DNA from: Proteles cristata cristata
Lineage: Eukaryota > Chordata > Mammalia > Carnivora > Hyaenidae
Length of the DNA: 64,000 nt
NCBI GenBank assembly: GCA_017311185.1
Contig: JAESUZ010002684.1
Span: 868,001 to 932,000 of the forward strand
Reading direction: 5' to 3'
The position numbers and the translations under genes are program-made. Of this stretch, positions 11,301-23,059 are shown piece by piece (the stretch's first letter is position 1; each line of letters starts with the position of its first letter). The notes beneath the pieces were generated by a model that saw only the letters and a program-made list of their open reading frames with translations, was not told the origin of the DNA and did no database searches.

Positions 11301-11976
11301 AGAGTGACCTAGGGGTACCTAGCATCTTAAAGATAGAATGGAGCATGTATAGTTTTAGTATTTACTATGGGGAAAAAAAGACCTACTCTGTGTCTCTTCC
11401 TAGTAGACCAAGTTCAGGGGCAACTGGAGAGCAGGGCGTCTTCAGGGAGGAAACAAAATATTCCAGACTATTATCTGATCAAAACCAGTCTTCACACATT
11501 TGAAAAGCTGTAGGTGGCATGGGCTTCACAAATTTCTCTTTGTTGGACCAGAGCATCCTCAGTGATTGACTCAGATCAACACTCACCAGACAGCAGTTTC
11601 CAAGTGTGGGGTGTTGCGCTTTGCAGGAATGACAGAAGGAACAGGAGGAGGGTGTGGGTCATGGAATAGTCTAGTCAACACAACCTTAGCGATTTCCTTC
11701 CTGCACCCAGCACCAGAAGAGATCTTCAAGACAGAATAGTCTCTCCGATTCTAAAAGCAAGTAAGTCAGAGCTCCCAAGTTCCTGGAGATTTTGGTGCCT
11801 CGGGCTTCAAATCCCTCAGCTGGAAATCCCTGTCACTTGGTGCATAGCAAATGCCTGCCAGTGGTAGACGCTCCTGAATTTTTGTGTATTAACAGTGATT
11901 TATTGTCTGTAAAGGGAGCGTCTCATATCGTTCACACATGCTGGAGCAGAAAGCCAAGAGCTGCCTATTTAGAAGG
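11301..11976. other. Unique non-coding stretch
   Basis: No recognisable element. Confidence 0.4.
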
Positions 11977-11987
11977 TCCACATCATA

Positions 11988-12123
11988 GGGGTACCTGGGT
12001 GGCTCAGTCAGTTAAATATCCGACTTTGGCTCAGGAATGATCTCATTGTTGGTGGGTTTGAGCCCCGCATCCGGCTCTGTGCTGACAGCTCAGAGCCTGT
12101 AGCCTGCTTCAGATTCTGTGTCT

Positions 12124-12171
<48 letters not shown>

Positions 12172-12194
12172 AATAAAAATAAACATTAAAAAAA
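11988..12194 (+). mobile_element. SINEC, full length with expanded (CT)n
   Basis: Sense copy starting ggggtacctgggtggctcag. The CT stretch at about 12128-12168 has become a pure CT microsatellite. Target duplication tccacatc at 11977-11984 and 12204-12211. Confidence 0.96.
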
Positions 12195-13095
12195 TGTATA
12201 AGTTCCACATCTGATGGAGGAGATGCCAGGTATAGAAGGGCCAGCAACACCCCAGGCTTGCATAGCCTTCCAGTTACGGAGCAGGAACTGGCATCCAGGG
12301 TGTCGAGCGCTCATCACAGTGCCGTTCACTCAGTACCACACTGTGTGGCTAATAGCTCCTCTCCATGCTTTGGCAAGTGCCTGGCGGCTCCCACCACCTC
12401 CACTAAGTGGGAGGATTCCCAAGTCAGTATTTACAGGAGACTTTTGGACCATCTGCCCCCGGTCACCCTCTACCTCTACCAGGTCTGCCAGACTTGAGAG
12501 AAAACGGGCGCCCGAGGAAAGCACCCCTGCATGCTGGAGATACTCTGCACCCTGCGGGGCTGAAGCACCACCAGAGTGGTTTTGGTCTGGCGGGACCTTT
12601 GCAAGCCCACTGAGGCCACTCCGCATGGGGGGAGGAGTGGGCTGCTGCCTACGGTGCTGTCATTTCGATGATGGGGAGAGTAATTTCTCAGTGCCATGGG
12701 AAATATCGAGGTCAGAGGTGCCGGAACATAATATGGCAGAGCAAGAGTGAGTCACCAGGTGACCGCGGACCATGTTCTCTCTGTCATGTCCTGAATGGGA
12801 GCTCCCTGCCCAAGGGCTCTTTCTGGAAGGGGAGAGGCTCTGGAAATGGATTTTTCTTACAAAGCTGCCAGTATTGCTTTGTTCCCCACAGGTACCTTTT
12901 TTCCTTAAGATGTAAACACTCTCTGGATGTTGAATGAATATATCTTCTTGTCTTGCAAAGGGGTTGGTTAAACGATTTTTATTTCAATTTGCAGCAGAAC
13001 TGCTTTTTTTGGTCTTCCTGGGAGGAGGAATGCCCTGAGCGCCTGTTCCTAAGGAGGCGGGGATAAAACATAACAACAGTAACATAGAGAGGTTG

Positions 13096-13178
13096 TCTGT
13101 GTGTGCACGTGTGCATGTATGTGAGCGTGCACTCATGCGTATATACGTACACGTGTGTGTGCATGTGCGTGTGTGTGT
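13096..13178. repeat. Degenerate TG-rich tract
   Basis: Interrupted alternating purine-pyrimidine sequence (gtgtgtgcacgtgtgcatg.. to gtgcgtgtgtgtg), an aged GT microsatellite. Confidence 0.8.
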
Positions 13179-13918
13179 AAGGAGGGGAGAAAGTTCAGTA
13201 CAAGCTGCCTTTCCCCAAGCTTCCTATGGCCTCCCATTGGTAACCAATAGAAAAGTAATATGAGCCTGCAAATGCAATTTTAATTTTTCAGCAGTCACAT
13301 TAAAAAAATAAATAGAAGCACTCAGGTGAAATTAACTTTAATAATAAATTTTATTTAACCCAACACATCCAAAGTGCTATCATGCCCACATGTATCACTA
13401 CAGAAATGACTGCCGAGTTGTTATTTTACATGAGATTGTTTTGCCCCAGATGTTTTAAAAATTTTACTTCCAGTGTGAATGCTATGCTCCCAACACCCAT
13501 CAATTCATACTATGCACACTGTGACATGATGAGGCTGCTTTGGGTGACAGCATCATTGTGAAATAAAAACAGCCACCTCCCTCCCGCGTGTGGCCTCTGG
13601 TAAAGTTCCTGATCTGCCTTCTAGTTGGTCATCTTCGGCTTCCTTTGCCACTCACCCTCTCTGTTCCACCTCGCCAGTTTACTCCTCATTCCCTAAACAT
13701 GTTATCGACGTCCCTCTTATGTCCCCCAGTGTCACCCCCTCCCTGCCCTCTGTCCAGATCTCAAAACGTGTCGCAGCTCTGCCAGGAACCTAGTATGGCT
13801 TTTCATGGCTTTCCATTGACATTCACTTCTGACCTCATTGCTCATAATGAGGTGAGCCTAGGAAAGTTCTTTATCTCTTCTGCAGCCCATGATGGATCTT
13901 AAAAAGGAGGAGAGCCAA

Positions 13919-13982
13919 GTGCGTGCATGCGTGCGTGTGTGATTCTCAGACCTGGAGAGAGAGAGAGAAAGAGAGAGAGGGA
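13919..13982. repeat. Short TG/CG run followed by (GA)n
   Basis: gtgcgtgcatgcgtgcgtgtgtg, a short spacer, then a GA-rich tract at 13955-13980. No SINE head follows, so this is not a Can-SINE tail. Confidence 0.75.
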
Positions 13983-14799
13983 ATGAGTGAACTGATCATG
14001 CAATGAATGTGGACCAAACCAAAAGGAAATACACAGTGCAGTTCCTGGCACAAGATAGTTAAAATCCCCTCCTCTTCCCTAGTTGCTTTACAATTGGTGT
14101 TGTGAGTAGCCCTTTCATCCCCAGCTGGGGTGGAGGCTAACTTACCTAAGTAAGCACCTGCTTCCTTTTATCGGGCAGTCCTCCGCCCACAGTGTCTAAG
14201 TCCTACCTTCAACAACCCATGCTCAGTCTTGGCTCCCCAGTTCCCTGTATCCTGCCCCTCTCCCCTTACCTGCTACCCCAGCACTGATGATGCAGTGTAC
14301 CCATCCATTTCTTGGAGATGAGTGACTTCCGCCAAGTGCAGCTGCTCAGGTAGGTGCCCCTCTGGTGGGGCCCAGAGCCAAGCCACTGCTGAAATCTCTG
14401 CCCAGCTCAGACTGACAGCACGGCCAGCCCTGTCCCCTGCTGGAATGGTTTCCTAGGCAACCAGTACACACCACCACTGGAGGAAATGGAAGGAGAAAAA
14501 GCAAAACCTGCATCATTTCCAGTTTCCAGTACTCGTGTGTGTGTGCGAAAATATTGAAAATACAGGGCTAACTAAGCATGCGGTCTATTATTTCATGTCA
14601 TGTTGGTGATGGCCTCTGTCATATCTCTAATGGAATTTCTAGTGGATTACCAGTGATGCTATAGTATGACTGAAATTGGGTATTTCTAGTGGCATAAGGT
14701 TTACAGTGTTTTGAATAGCAGCCTTGCCCATCTCACATTAGATTTCATCCTGCATTTGATGTGCATTGAAGTTTTCTAAATAGTATTTTAACTTTTCTT

Positions 14800-15575
14800 C
14801 CCTAATTTCTTGTTGTCAACACATGAAAGTGCAATTGAGTGCTGTACTTTGTACATAGAAACTATTAGGTTTCTATGTAGATTCTTTAAGGTGTGTGTGT
14901 GTGTGTGTGAGTGTGTGTGTGTGTGTGTAATCAAGTCATCTGCATATAGTGAAGCATTTTAAGTCTTTACTTCCTTATAACTCATATTTTTTTTTAATTT
15001 TAACACGGGCCAGGACTTCTACTACAGTGGTGAATGAAGTAGGGCCAATGGATAGCCTGTCTCATTCCACAAATCAGGTGTAACCTTCAAAATTCATCAC
15101 TTAGGATAATATTTACTCTAGTTTTGTACACATACTCTTCTATCCACACTTTGCTAAGAGACTCTTATAAAAATCACAGGTGGAGACCTAGACTTTGTCC
15201 TATTCCAACCTTGGGAAAAGGATTTTGAAAAATCATGAATGGAAGTATAATGTCATCAAATGCTGCTTCTGTGTCTATTGAGATAACCATCTGATTTTTC
15301 TCCTTCCCACACTTTGTAAATGTGGAGGTTTAAATTTATTGATTTTTACTTGATAAATCTGTCTTTCATTCCTGGAATGAACCCAGCAGTCTGTAATGTG
15401 TTATCTTTTTATGAGCCACTAGCTTTCATTTGCTAGCATTTTATTTAGGATTTTTGTAATTATGTTCATGACAATCATAGTTGCTGATAGTTTTCTTATA
15501 ATGTTTTGGACAGTTTTGAGGATCCCCATTATTTTAATCTCTTAAAATGCTCTTGTATTGGCCTTTGACTCTATA
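14800..15575 (-). mobile_element. Old L1 ORF2 fragment, antisense
   Basis: Reads as reverse-complement L1 ORF2: 'aagtcatctgcatatagtgaag', 'ccaggacttctactacagtgg', 'gcttctgtgtctattgagataacc', 'cattcctggaatgaacccagcag' and 'gctagcattttatttaggatttttg' occur in the order of the antisense reverse-transcriptase region. Heavily mutated, with no open frame. The GT tract at 14889-14928 lies within it. Confidence 0.75.
14889..14928. repeat. (GT)n microsatellite inside L1
   Basis: About 19 GT units with one GA interruption, within antisense L1 sequence. Confidence 0.95.
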
Positions 15576-15640
15576 AGGTATCATCATACCCCTCCATCTA
15601 TCTATCTGGCCATTTGCTCACTCCAGAAATATTTATTAAA

Positions 15641-16445
15641 AGGCAATATTGGATAGTGGTTAAACACATAGGTTCTAGACTGCCTACCTTTGAATCGTTT
15701 TAAAAAAACTGTAACTACATTAGTCATCTGTTTGTTGTGTCTGACAAATTCCACAAACTTAGGATCTCGAAACAACACAATTGTTATCTGACACTTTCTG
15801 TGGGTCAGGAATCTGGGGACAGCTTAGCTGGTCCTCTCCTTCAGACTCTTTCACCAGAATGCAGTGCAAGTGTCAGCCAGGCAGGAGTCTTACCTGAGGC
15901 TCACCTGGGAGGCACCTGCTTCCAAGGAGGTTCATGTAATTATTGGAGGGATTCAGTTTCTTCCAGGATGTTGGACTAAGGACCTCACCTCCTCCGTGGC
16001 CGTAGCCTGGAGTCACTCTGTTTCTTCCTGAATGGAACTCTCCAGATGGTGGCTTACTCCTTCCAAGTCAGCATGGAGTAGCGTCAGGAGAACCTCTGTT
16101 AGCAAGACAGAAGTTACAATATTAGGTGACATAATCATGGCTGTTGCATCCCGGCACCTGTTGTCATAGGCTATTGGTTAGATGCAATATGTAGGTCTAC
16201 CTCACCCTCAAAAGAAGGATACTACATAGGTGTGTATCCCAGGAGGGGTTGGTAATTGCAGTCATCTTAGAGTGGTCCACATAGTATATTGGACAGATTA
16301 GTTAACTTCTGTGTGCATTAGGGTCCTCATATGTGAAATGCAAATGATCTTAGGGTCATTAGGAACATTAGACCATTTAGTGTAAGTAAAGCATCTAGAC
16401 TAGTGCATGGCCCATGATAAGTACTGCATTAATGTTCGTTTCTAT
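15641..16445 (+). mobile_element. MIR split by an MLT1 LTR
   Basis: The left MIR piece (15641-15706) has 'tagtggttaaacacataggttctagactgcctacctttgaatc'. The right piece (about 16290-16445) resumes with 'ttagttaacttctgtgtgca..tcctcatatgtgaaatg..gtgcatggcccatgataagt'. Together they cover the MIR in order, with about 35 bp of core lost at the junction. Confidence 0.65.
15717..16285 (-). mobile_element. MLT1-type MaLR LTR
   Basis: Reverse-complement MLT1: 'tctgacaaattccacaaacttagga', 'cgaaacaacacaattgttatctgac', 'ctgtgggtcaggaatctgggg', 'ggcttactccttccaagtcagc', and near its other end 'gtgtgtatcccaggaggggt..tcatcttagagtgg'. The 80-codon plus frame at 15737-15979 is a chance reading through it. 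Confidence 0.65.
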
Positions 16446-16640
16446 AAGTATGCTAAGTGCCAAGTACTATTCCAGGTATAGGGGCCTTAGGACTGAGTAA
16501 TGGGGACAAATTCCCAACCCTCACAACGTTTACAGTCTAGCAGAGAAAGGCAGAAAAAGCCCATATCGATATACAGTATAATGATTTTTGATGACAGTGG
16601 GGTGTCACTATTTTACATGAAGTGATCACTATTTTATATA
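16446..16640 (+). mobile_element. L2 remnant
   Basis: 'gtgccaagtactattccaggtataggggcc' followed by 'aattcccaaccctcacaacgtttacagtctagcagag' follows the L2 order (gtgccaggcactgttctagg .. gtccctgccctcatggagcttacattctagtggg). Confidence 0.65.
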
Positions 16641-17534
16641 AACTGATCAGAGTTCCTATGGATGACATATTGGCAGGAGCCTGAAGGAAGTGAGGAAGCA
16701 GCCTTTTATGTAGCTTGGGGACAGCAAGAGTGGATGATGTCCCAAGGATGAGAGCGTATTTCCTTTAAGAACTACATGGAGGCTTGCCTTGAAACTATAC
16801 ATTGGAACTTATAAATATTCATGCTAGTTATTCACAGATGACAGTTTATTCCCAGATAGCTGTGCCCATGTGTGCAAAAACACTGCTCTGTAGAATTGTC
16901 ACAGAAAATGTGCAAAACACTGAGTTTATGTTCAGCGGGGACAGCAGAAAGGTTGAACCACAGTCCTGAAAAGCTGCAGCACACAGTCATTCCTGGCTGG
17001 TTATCACAATTCTGATTGAGTTAAATCTGGCTGCAATGATAACAAATACAGCAACAGCAGTATTAATAAGAGCAGTTGAACATCCCTTATCTTTACTAAG
17101 CTGTCCATCATATTTCAATTAATTAAACATTATAGAATGATCCCCAAGCTTAATTTGTATTTCTTTTGGCCTGTTGTTTTTTTTTATAAATAGCTGTTAC
17201 CACATTCTAATCAGAATACAGATGCAATTGTCTTCTTGCCTTTATTCACTTGGTGTTTCATTAATGAAATCTCTTCTAAGTTACTGATAATCATCAAGGC
17301 TTCCGTTTTTAGTGATTATCTAGTCTTCTACCCATCGCTCTACCCAACGTGTTTGCTCTTACTCGCCTGGGTTTTCAGTTATTTATTGTGTCTCCTTCTT
17401 TGTTTTGCTATTGAAATAGTTGGATGCTGCTAACACTTCTGAGCTGATACCTTTTTTACATGCAAATTATGTTTTTCTTCATTTAAGTTATGTGTAGAGT
17501 AAGTTATTAAGAGTAGACCACTTAGACCAAGAAT
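16641..17534. other. Unique non-coding stretch
   Basis: AT-rich single-copy sequence. Nothing recognised. Confidence 0.4.
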
Positions 17535-17544
17535 CTGAACATTT

Positions 17545-17774
17545 AAAAAAATTTTACGTTTATTCATATTTCAGAGAGAGAGAGAAACAGAGAGAGAGAG
17601 AGAGAGAAAATGAGTGGGGGAGGGGCAGAGAGAGAGAGAGTGAGACACAGAATTCAAAGCAGGCTCCAGGCTCTGAGCTGTCAGCACAGAGCCCGAGGCG
17701 GGGCTCAAACCCATGAACCATGAAATCATGACCTAAGCCGAAGTTGGATTCTTAACCGACTGAGCCAAGCTCCC
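17545..17774 (-). mobile_element. SINEC, full length
   Basis: 10-bp duplication ctgaacattt at 17535-17544 and 17775-17784. GA tract and body intact. The terminal head is damaged (gagccaagctcccc instead of gagccacccaggcgcccc). Confidence 0.95.
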
Positions 17775-18104
17775 CTGAACATTTTTATGAACACTTTATT
17801 TCAAGCCACATTGACTAGGGTACAATTTTGGTAACAACAGAAAGCATTACCTTGTCCACAGGTTTTATTATTTCCAAATACAGTATGACCTTTATCCCCA
17901 TACTCTTAATTTGATAGCCTATTAGCATTTTTTGCTTATTAACATTTTTTATGCTAATATTTATCCCTTCAGACTATAAATGAAGATCTCATATACTGTA
18001 TTCTTTATGCTAATTGTATGAGTATCCAAGTATTTTGATACACATATGGTACTTTTATTCTGCATAGTAGTCTCAAGCATGAACATTTGGATAGGTACCC
18101 ATTT

Positions 18105-18290
18105 GGCCGCATGATAGCAGTGTGACCTTAGGCAGAGTCTACATCCACTCAGCTCCTTAGTTTTCTCACCTGTAAAATGGACATAGCAAGAGTACCCACC
18201 TTACAGGCTTTGTCTCCGTGAATGTATGCAGTGATAGGGGTTCATAACCACCTGCTTGTTATTAGTATATTGCGTGTTCCTAGGTTATCG
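18105..18290 (+). mobile_element. MIR remnant
   Basis: 'cagtgtgaccttaggcagag..cttagttttctcacctgtaaaatggacatagcaagagtacccaccttac' is a clear MIR core in sense orientation. Confidence 0.8.
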
Positions 18291-18547
18291 GTCAAACCAG
18301 ATTTTGTAGAATCAACGTGAAGAGAAAATACTTTGTCTTAGAACTAGTGGCAGCCAGGGGTCTCCTGGCCTCTGCCAGCCCTGCAGAGAAGACAGTGTCA
18401 CAAACCGGGTACCCGAGGGCCAGAACTTTCCCTTGCTCTCTATCTTCATCCCACATGATGTTATTATTTCTTACTTGCTAACACTTAACTTTTGAGGTTT
18501 CACATGAAATTCTGATTCATGGCCTCCCTTTAAAAGAAAAGGAAATA

Positions 18548-18768
18548 TGCACCTGGGTGGCTCAGTCAGTTGAGTGTCCGACTTTGGCTCAGGTCACGAT
18601 CTCATGGTTCGTGGGTTCGAACCCCGCATCGGGTTCTGTGCTAACAGCTAGCTGGGAGCCTGGAGCCTGCTTCAGATTCTGTGTCTCCCTCTCTCTCTGC
18701 CCCTCCCCTGCTCATGCTGTCTCTCTCTCTCAAAAATAAATAAAAAACATTAAAAATTAAAAAAAATA
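18548..18768 (+). mobile_element. SINEC, full length
   Basis: Starts tgcacctgggtggctcag and ends in an A-rich tail with aataaataaaa. Imperfect 13-bp duplication (aaagaaaaggaaa / aaagaaacggaaa) on the two sides. A 'cagctagctgggagcc' variation interrupts the usual cagctcagagcc. Confidence 0.95.
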
Positions 18769-18780
18769 AAGAAACGGAAA

Positions 18781-19614
18781 GAAAAATCAAGCAAAATCAG
18801 GCTGCATTGCTTTAGGGCAGCCATCAGCAGGAACAGAGGAGCCCCTCTGATCCAAAGAGCTGAGTTAGAATCCTTGCTCGGCACAACTCACTAACCGAGA
18901 TCCAAGTTAACGTGAAGGGGAATTTACACCCCTGGGTCCAGCAGGGGCACCGGGTGCCAGAGCACTTTTCTCCCAGCCCCTAGCATGTCTCGCTCTGAGA
19001 GATGTTCTATTCGACTTATTAGCTTTGGCCTTCAGACCACAGACATGCTCCTTTCTGCCCCGTTCGAAGTGTGGACCGAGAGAATTCCAAGGAGTTGGAG
19101 GACGTCTAAAATGCTGCTGGAAGAAGTCTGCGCACTCTCTCTCAAACCACTGAAGCTGGTTACTTTGGAACAGTGGGGAGTCCACACCCATAGCGCTGGG
19201 CTTCTATTTTTGTGCCTCGGAGAGCTTTTGAAGCCATTACTCCATGTTCTCCAGTCTTAAAAAATGCATCATGATTCATACACTGTACGGATTGGAGACG
19301 GCAGAGAGATGGATGGCATGGAGGAGACGTGCAGTTTTACCCTGGCGCCAGCCGACTGTGGAGGAGTGCGAGAGGTCGGCGGACCACAGCTAATTGGCGC
19401 TTTCAGGCTTTTGAGAGCTACTGTTCTGGTCCCCACCGAGCCCTGTGCTTTTCCTTGTTCACATGTTGTAATTAATAGACGAGGGGGCTATTGTACCTCC
19501 ACATGAAGCCTCCAGCCTTGATTCACAGATCCCTGGGTCTAATGAAAACAGCGTGGTATTGATTCTCATTATATTTGAGGTTCCCAGCCGAGTAGCGTTG
19601 GCAGAAAAGGCACA
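18781..19614. other. Unique non-coding stretch
   Basis: Slightly CpG-richer than neighbours but no CpG island. Frames at 18907-19506 on both strands have no recognisable domain. Confidence 0.4.
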
Positions 19615-19840
19615 GTGGAGAAGAGCCTTGCATCTGCAGTCCAACACACTGGTGCTTGAGTCCCGATGCTGCTGATTACAATTTGTATGAGGCTGGGTAA
19701 TTTAAATTTTCTTTGACTCCATTGTCTGGTCTGTAAAATGGGGAAATGGTAGAACCTCCTTAAAGGGGGTGGTATGTGTGAAATCATTTAGAGGAAACAT
19801 TTTGGATGTGGATTTGCACTTAGTAAATAGTGTTGACTAT
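19615..19840 (+). mobile_element. MIR
   Basis: Near-complete MIR order: 'gagccttgcatctgcagtcc', 'cttgagtcccgatgctgctg', 'gaggctgggtaatttaaa', 'gtctggtctgtaaaatgggg' and 'gcacttagtaaatag' at the end. Confidence 0.85.
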
Positions 19841-20130
19841 GTTTCCCCTCCATGTTCATTCGATATGATGAGCACTTTCTATACATTGGAATATTCAAAT
19901 CACATAGTTCTTAGTCTCATGGACTGAAGAGCATGGGAGGTTTTTATTGGCCCAAGTGTGTTCTGTGTGACAACCTTGCCATTGAGGATGTGACTGTCTG
20001 GTGGTGGACCTCCGCCCCACCTCTTATTCTCTCCTTGACATCGACACCTTGTTAAACTTTCTCTTGTTCAGGTTCCTCTCTATTAAATGGAGACAATAAA
20101 AAGATACCCCTTCTAGTGTCTGGCCCAACA

Positions 20131-20164
20131 TAGTAATAATAATAATAACAACAGTAATAATAAT
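20131..20164. repeat. (AAT)n microsatellite
   Basis: Interrupted AAT/AAC trinucleotide run. Confidence 0.85.
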
Positions 20165-20189
20165 GACGAAGAAAAAGAGGAAGATAACT

Positions 20190-20350
20190 AATATTTATCA
20201 CATGCATTCCTTTCTTATTTAATTATATTTCTTACATGTAGTTGATGTCTTAACTTTTACAGGTATTAATTTACGTAAACCTCACAGTCAACTCTGGGAT
20301 AGATTTCATTACGGGCCCTATTGACAGATGAGGAAGCTGAGGCACGAGAG
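20190..20350 (-). mobile_element. MIR remnant
   Basis: 'acgtaaacctcacagtcaactctgggatag..gggccctattgacagatgaggaagctgaggcacgagag' is reverse-complement MIR. Confidence 0.75.
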
Positions 20351-20984
20351 GAAAAAGACTCAGGAGTTGTTAGTCTCTGCGGCTGGTATCGTGCATAACA
20401 TGGAAGTCTTTCCAGGTCTTCACACTGAGATTCATATCATTGGATTAAGTCCTTTCTTAGTAATTCCACTGTGTCGTGCCCTATAGCCAGCTTTCTGGTG
20501 ATGGACATGTTGGTCATGACTATGACATGTGTGTGAAGAGCAAGTTTTGAAAACCATCACATTTTCAACGGGAGGCTGTCTGCCTGTCTGCGTTAGCACT
20601 GAAATAAATTTCATATCTTCTTGTAAACTTGACAGATTTAACTGCAGAACTGCGAGAGTGAGGCCGTCGAGCAAACCCTTGAGACTGGGAGTGAGATTTT
20701 CAGACAGTGCACATTCGGGGGTTGAGGGTGATATTACGGAGACACCGGATGAAGTGAATGTTTTCAACCTGTTAAATTCCTCCTCCATTTGTGCGCAGAC
20801 ATATCTGTGAAGAAAAACACAAGTGCCAGTAATTTGGGGCTAAAATAAAGAGTCCGAGGAGCCTTGTACACAGACCGAGATGGACATCCTCCATTGATGT
20901 GCTATTCACATCATGGAGAGACTGATCTTTCCACTGCCTGGGCCATTCTCTCTGCACTGTCAGGTCTGTAGTCAGACACTGCAT
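20351..20984. other. Unique non-coding stretch
   Basis: The 118-codon minus frame at 20432-20788 overlaps a 93-codon plus frame. Neither shows a domain, and I do not call a gene. Confidence 0.4.
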
Positions 20985-21450
20985 CCCGGTGAAGCCCTCT
21001 CTGTCCTAACTGTTTATAAATGCACCCGCCCCCCTCCGTTCCCAAACCTCTCATGTCTTTCTCTTGCTTTCTGTTCTTCCATAACACGTATCCCTGTCCA
21101 CGGACTACACACTGTACTTATTTGGTGTCTGCTCCCCCACCCCCCACCAGTGGTATCCTGAAGGTTGCTCATATTCGTTCGCAAAAGCAGATTGCTAAAT
21201 ATTCAGGAATTTTGCAAGCTGGTTGTTAAATTGGCCATTGTGGGTGTGTTTACACCATGGAAATTGACACATGCTACAAATCAGGGACTTCTTTCTTTCG
21301 GAGTTGGCTTACCAGCACGCAACTGCCCACCATCACATGCAAGCTCGGTGAGAGAACAGAATTTGTTCGATTCATTGCCGTGTCCTCAGTAACTAGAAAG
21401 GTGCCTTAGACAAAGTATTGAAAAAGCGTTTGCCGGGGAAAGGAGGGAAC
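20985..21450 (+). mobile_element. L2 3' end
   Basis: Matches the L2 terminal module order: 'gaagccctctctgtcc', 'ttccataacacgtatcc..gtacttatttggtgtctgctccccca', 'caagctcggtgagagaacag', 'cattgccgtgtcctcagtaactagaaaggtgcc'. Confidence 0.65.
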
Positions 21451-22270
21451 ACATGTGTGAGTGAGTCAGTGAACAAACAAACAAATGAAAGTCAGTGAGT
21501 GCCTCTCACATGGATGTTAAGACCGATGTCAGCATTGCTTTTCTTGTTCAGTGACTGACTGATTCACAAGCCGGGCATAGGGCGCTTCATTGCCAAGTGA
21601 ATTTTACTAGATCCCGTGTGGAACTGAGCCATGACACTGAAGGAGACCAAATCTCAGTTGTGAGTTTCTCTCTTCTTGACAACAGTCTTTGGCCGTGAGG
21701 CAATGAGAATTTTTAACATGGGTTTAGGAAATCCAGCCTCTTATTGCTTAGCCACTAAAATAGGAAAGAACTAAAAATATGTAAACAGAATCCTGGAAAA
21801 GATGCATTGTAGGTGCCATAGGGAGGCCAAAACAATCTGGCTTTAGAGCATGCTTTTATTTCCCCAGGCCAGATTTACATGTATAAGTCACCCTAAATAA
21901 GAATGATACCTACACTTTTAGCTTGAATTGCTTATAATTGCATTACATGTAGCTTCTATTATACAATATTGCTGATTTTCAAGGACTCTATTATCTTCTG
22001 TCACGAACTCTCAGATTACCTTAATGCACCTCCCTTTCTGGAAGGAAACTAGACATTAAGAAGTGAAGCGTATGATCAGAGTTGAAAATAGGCTACCGAA
22101 AATGTAAGCAGAGATTTCTTTTTTGTTGTATTGTTTTCTTCAGAATTTCCTCTTTCATTTCTTTGATGCTTTTTGAGGTGGGAATGGATACTTAGATTTG
22201 AAGCATCATGGTTTTATTGGTATGACCTTAACAAAGATGGCACTGAGTTTGGCAAGACTTGCATTTGAGA
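21451..22270. other. Unique non-coding stretch
   Basis: No recognisable element. Confidence 0.4.
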
Positions 22271-22284
22271 AGAAAAATGTTTCA

Positions 22285-22507
22285 GGGGCACCTGGGTGGC
22301 TCAGTCAGTTAAGTGTCCAACCTCAGCTCAGGTCATGATCTCACAGTTCATGGGTTTGTGGGTTCAAGCCCCATGTCAGGCTCTGTGCTGACAGCCAGCT
22401 CAGCGCCTGGAGTCTGTTTCAGATTCTGTATCTCCCTATCTCTCTGACCCTCCCCTGCTCACTCTGTCTCTCTGTATCTCAGAAATAAGTAAAACATTAA
22501 AAAAAAA
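22285..22507 (+). mobile_element. SINEC with small B-box-side duplication
   Basis: 14-bp perfect duplication agaaaaatgtttca at 22271-22284 and 22508-22521. The head carries an extra copy of the atgggttt/gtgggttc step just before the B box, lengthening the region by about 8 bp. Confidence 0.97.
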
Positions 22508-22521
22508 AGAAAAATGTTTCA

Positions 22522-23034
22522 AGTTTCAAGAAGTAGTAAAAGATGCAGGATGAGATAAGTAGAATTTGTTTAACAATTTCTTAGAACGGAGGCAATTCGT
22601 AATGCTTAGATAAGGTGATGTGAGGACAATGAAAAGGAAAAAACGTTTTTCGCAAAATCGTGCCTATGTGAATTCTGCTAGTGCATTTGGAAGTATAGTT
22701 GAAGAACTAGCGCAAATGATTAAGCCCATCTGTGACTAAGCAAAGTTGGAAGTTCTCAGCGCTGTCTTTAACCTATTGAAGGCTTACAGGATGAGAATGC
22801 CATTGTATACTAAGTCTCAAGGGGCTGTTAACAGAGTAAACATAACTTCCATCTTATCCACGCTTCATATTCATGCTCAGTGATCTCCGCTAGGGAACTC
22901 AGATGCACCTGATCTAATCCAAAACAAAACTTTGTGGTGGTATTTGAATCAGTTAAGATGCTTTTGGTAGCAAGTGTCAAACTATCACTTGAAGATGGTT
23001 ACAACAGCAAGGGAATGAATTATATTACAAGTGT
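22522..23034. other. Unique stretch
   Basis: No confident element. The text near 22945-23030 looks like the edge of an unclassified old repeat. Confidence 0.35.
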
Positions 23035-23059
23035 AGAAGTTCAGTGGATATTGAGGATA

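Larger units (their letters stand above)
12212..14799. other. Unique stretch with several short tandem repeats
   Basis: Mostly single-copy. The part at 12220-12800 is visibly more GC-rich than its surroundings and carries overlapping frames on both strands (longest 178 codons at 12214-12750) with no domain I recognise. Nothing indicates splice sites or a promoter. Confidence 0.4.

Noticed and set aside
12214..12750. 178-codon open frame as a gene
   Set aside because: No recognisable domain, long mirrored frames on the other strand, and no splice or promoter context. Kept only as a low-interest finding.
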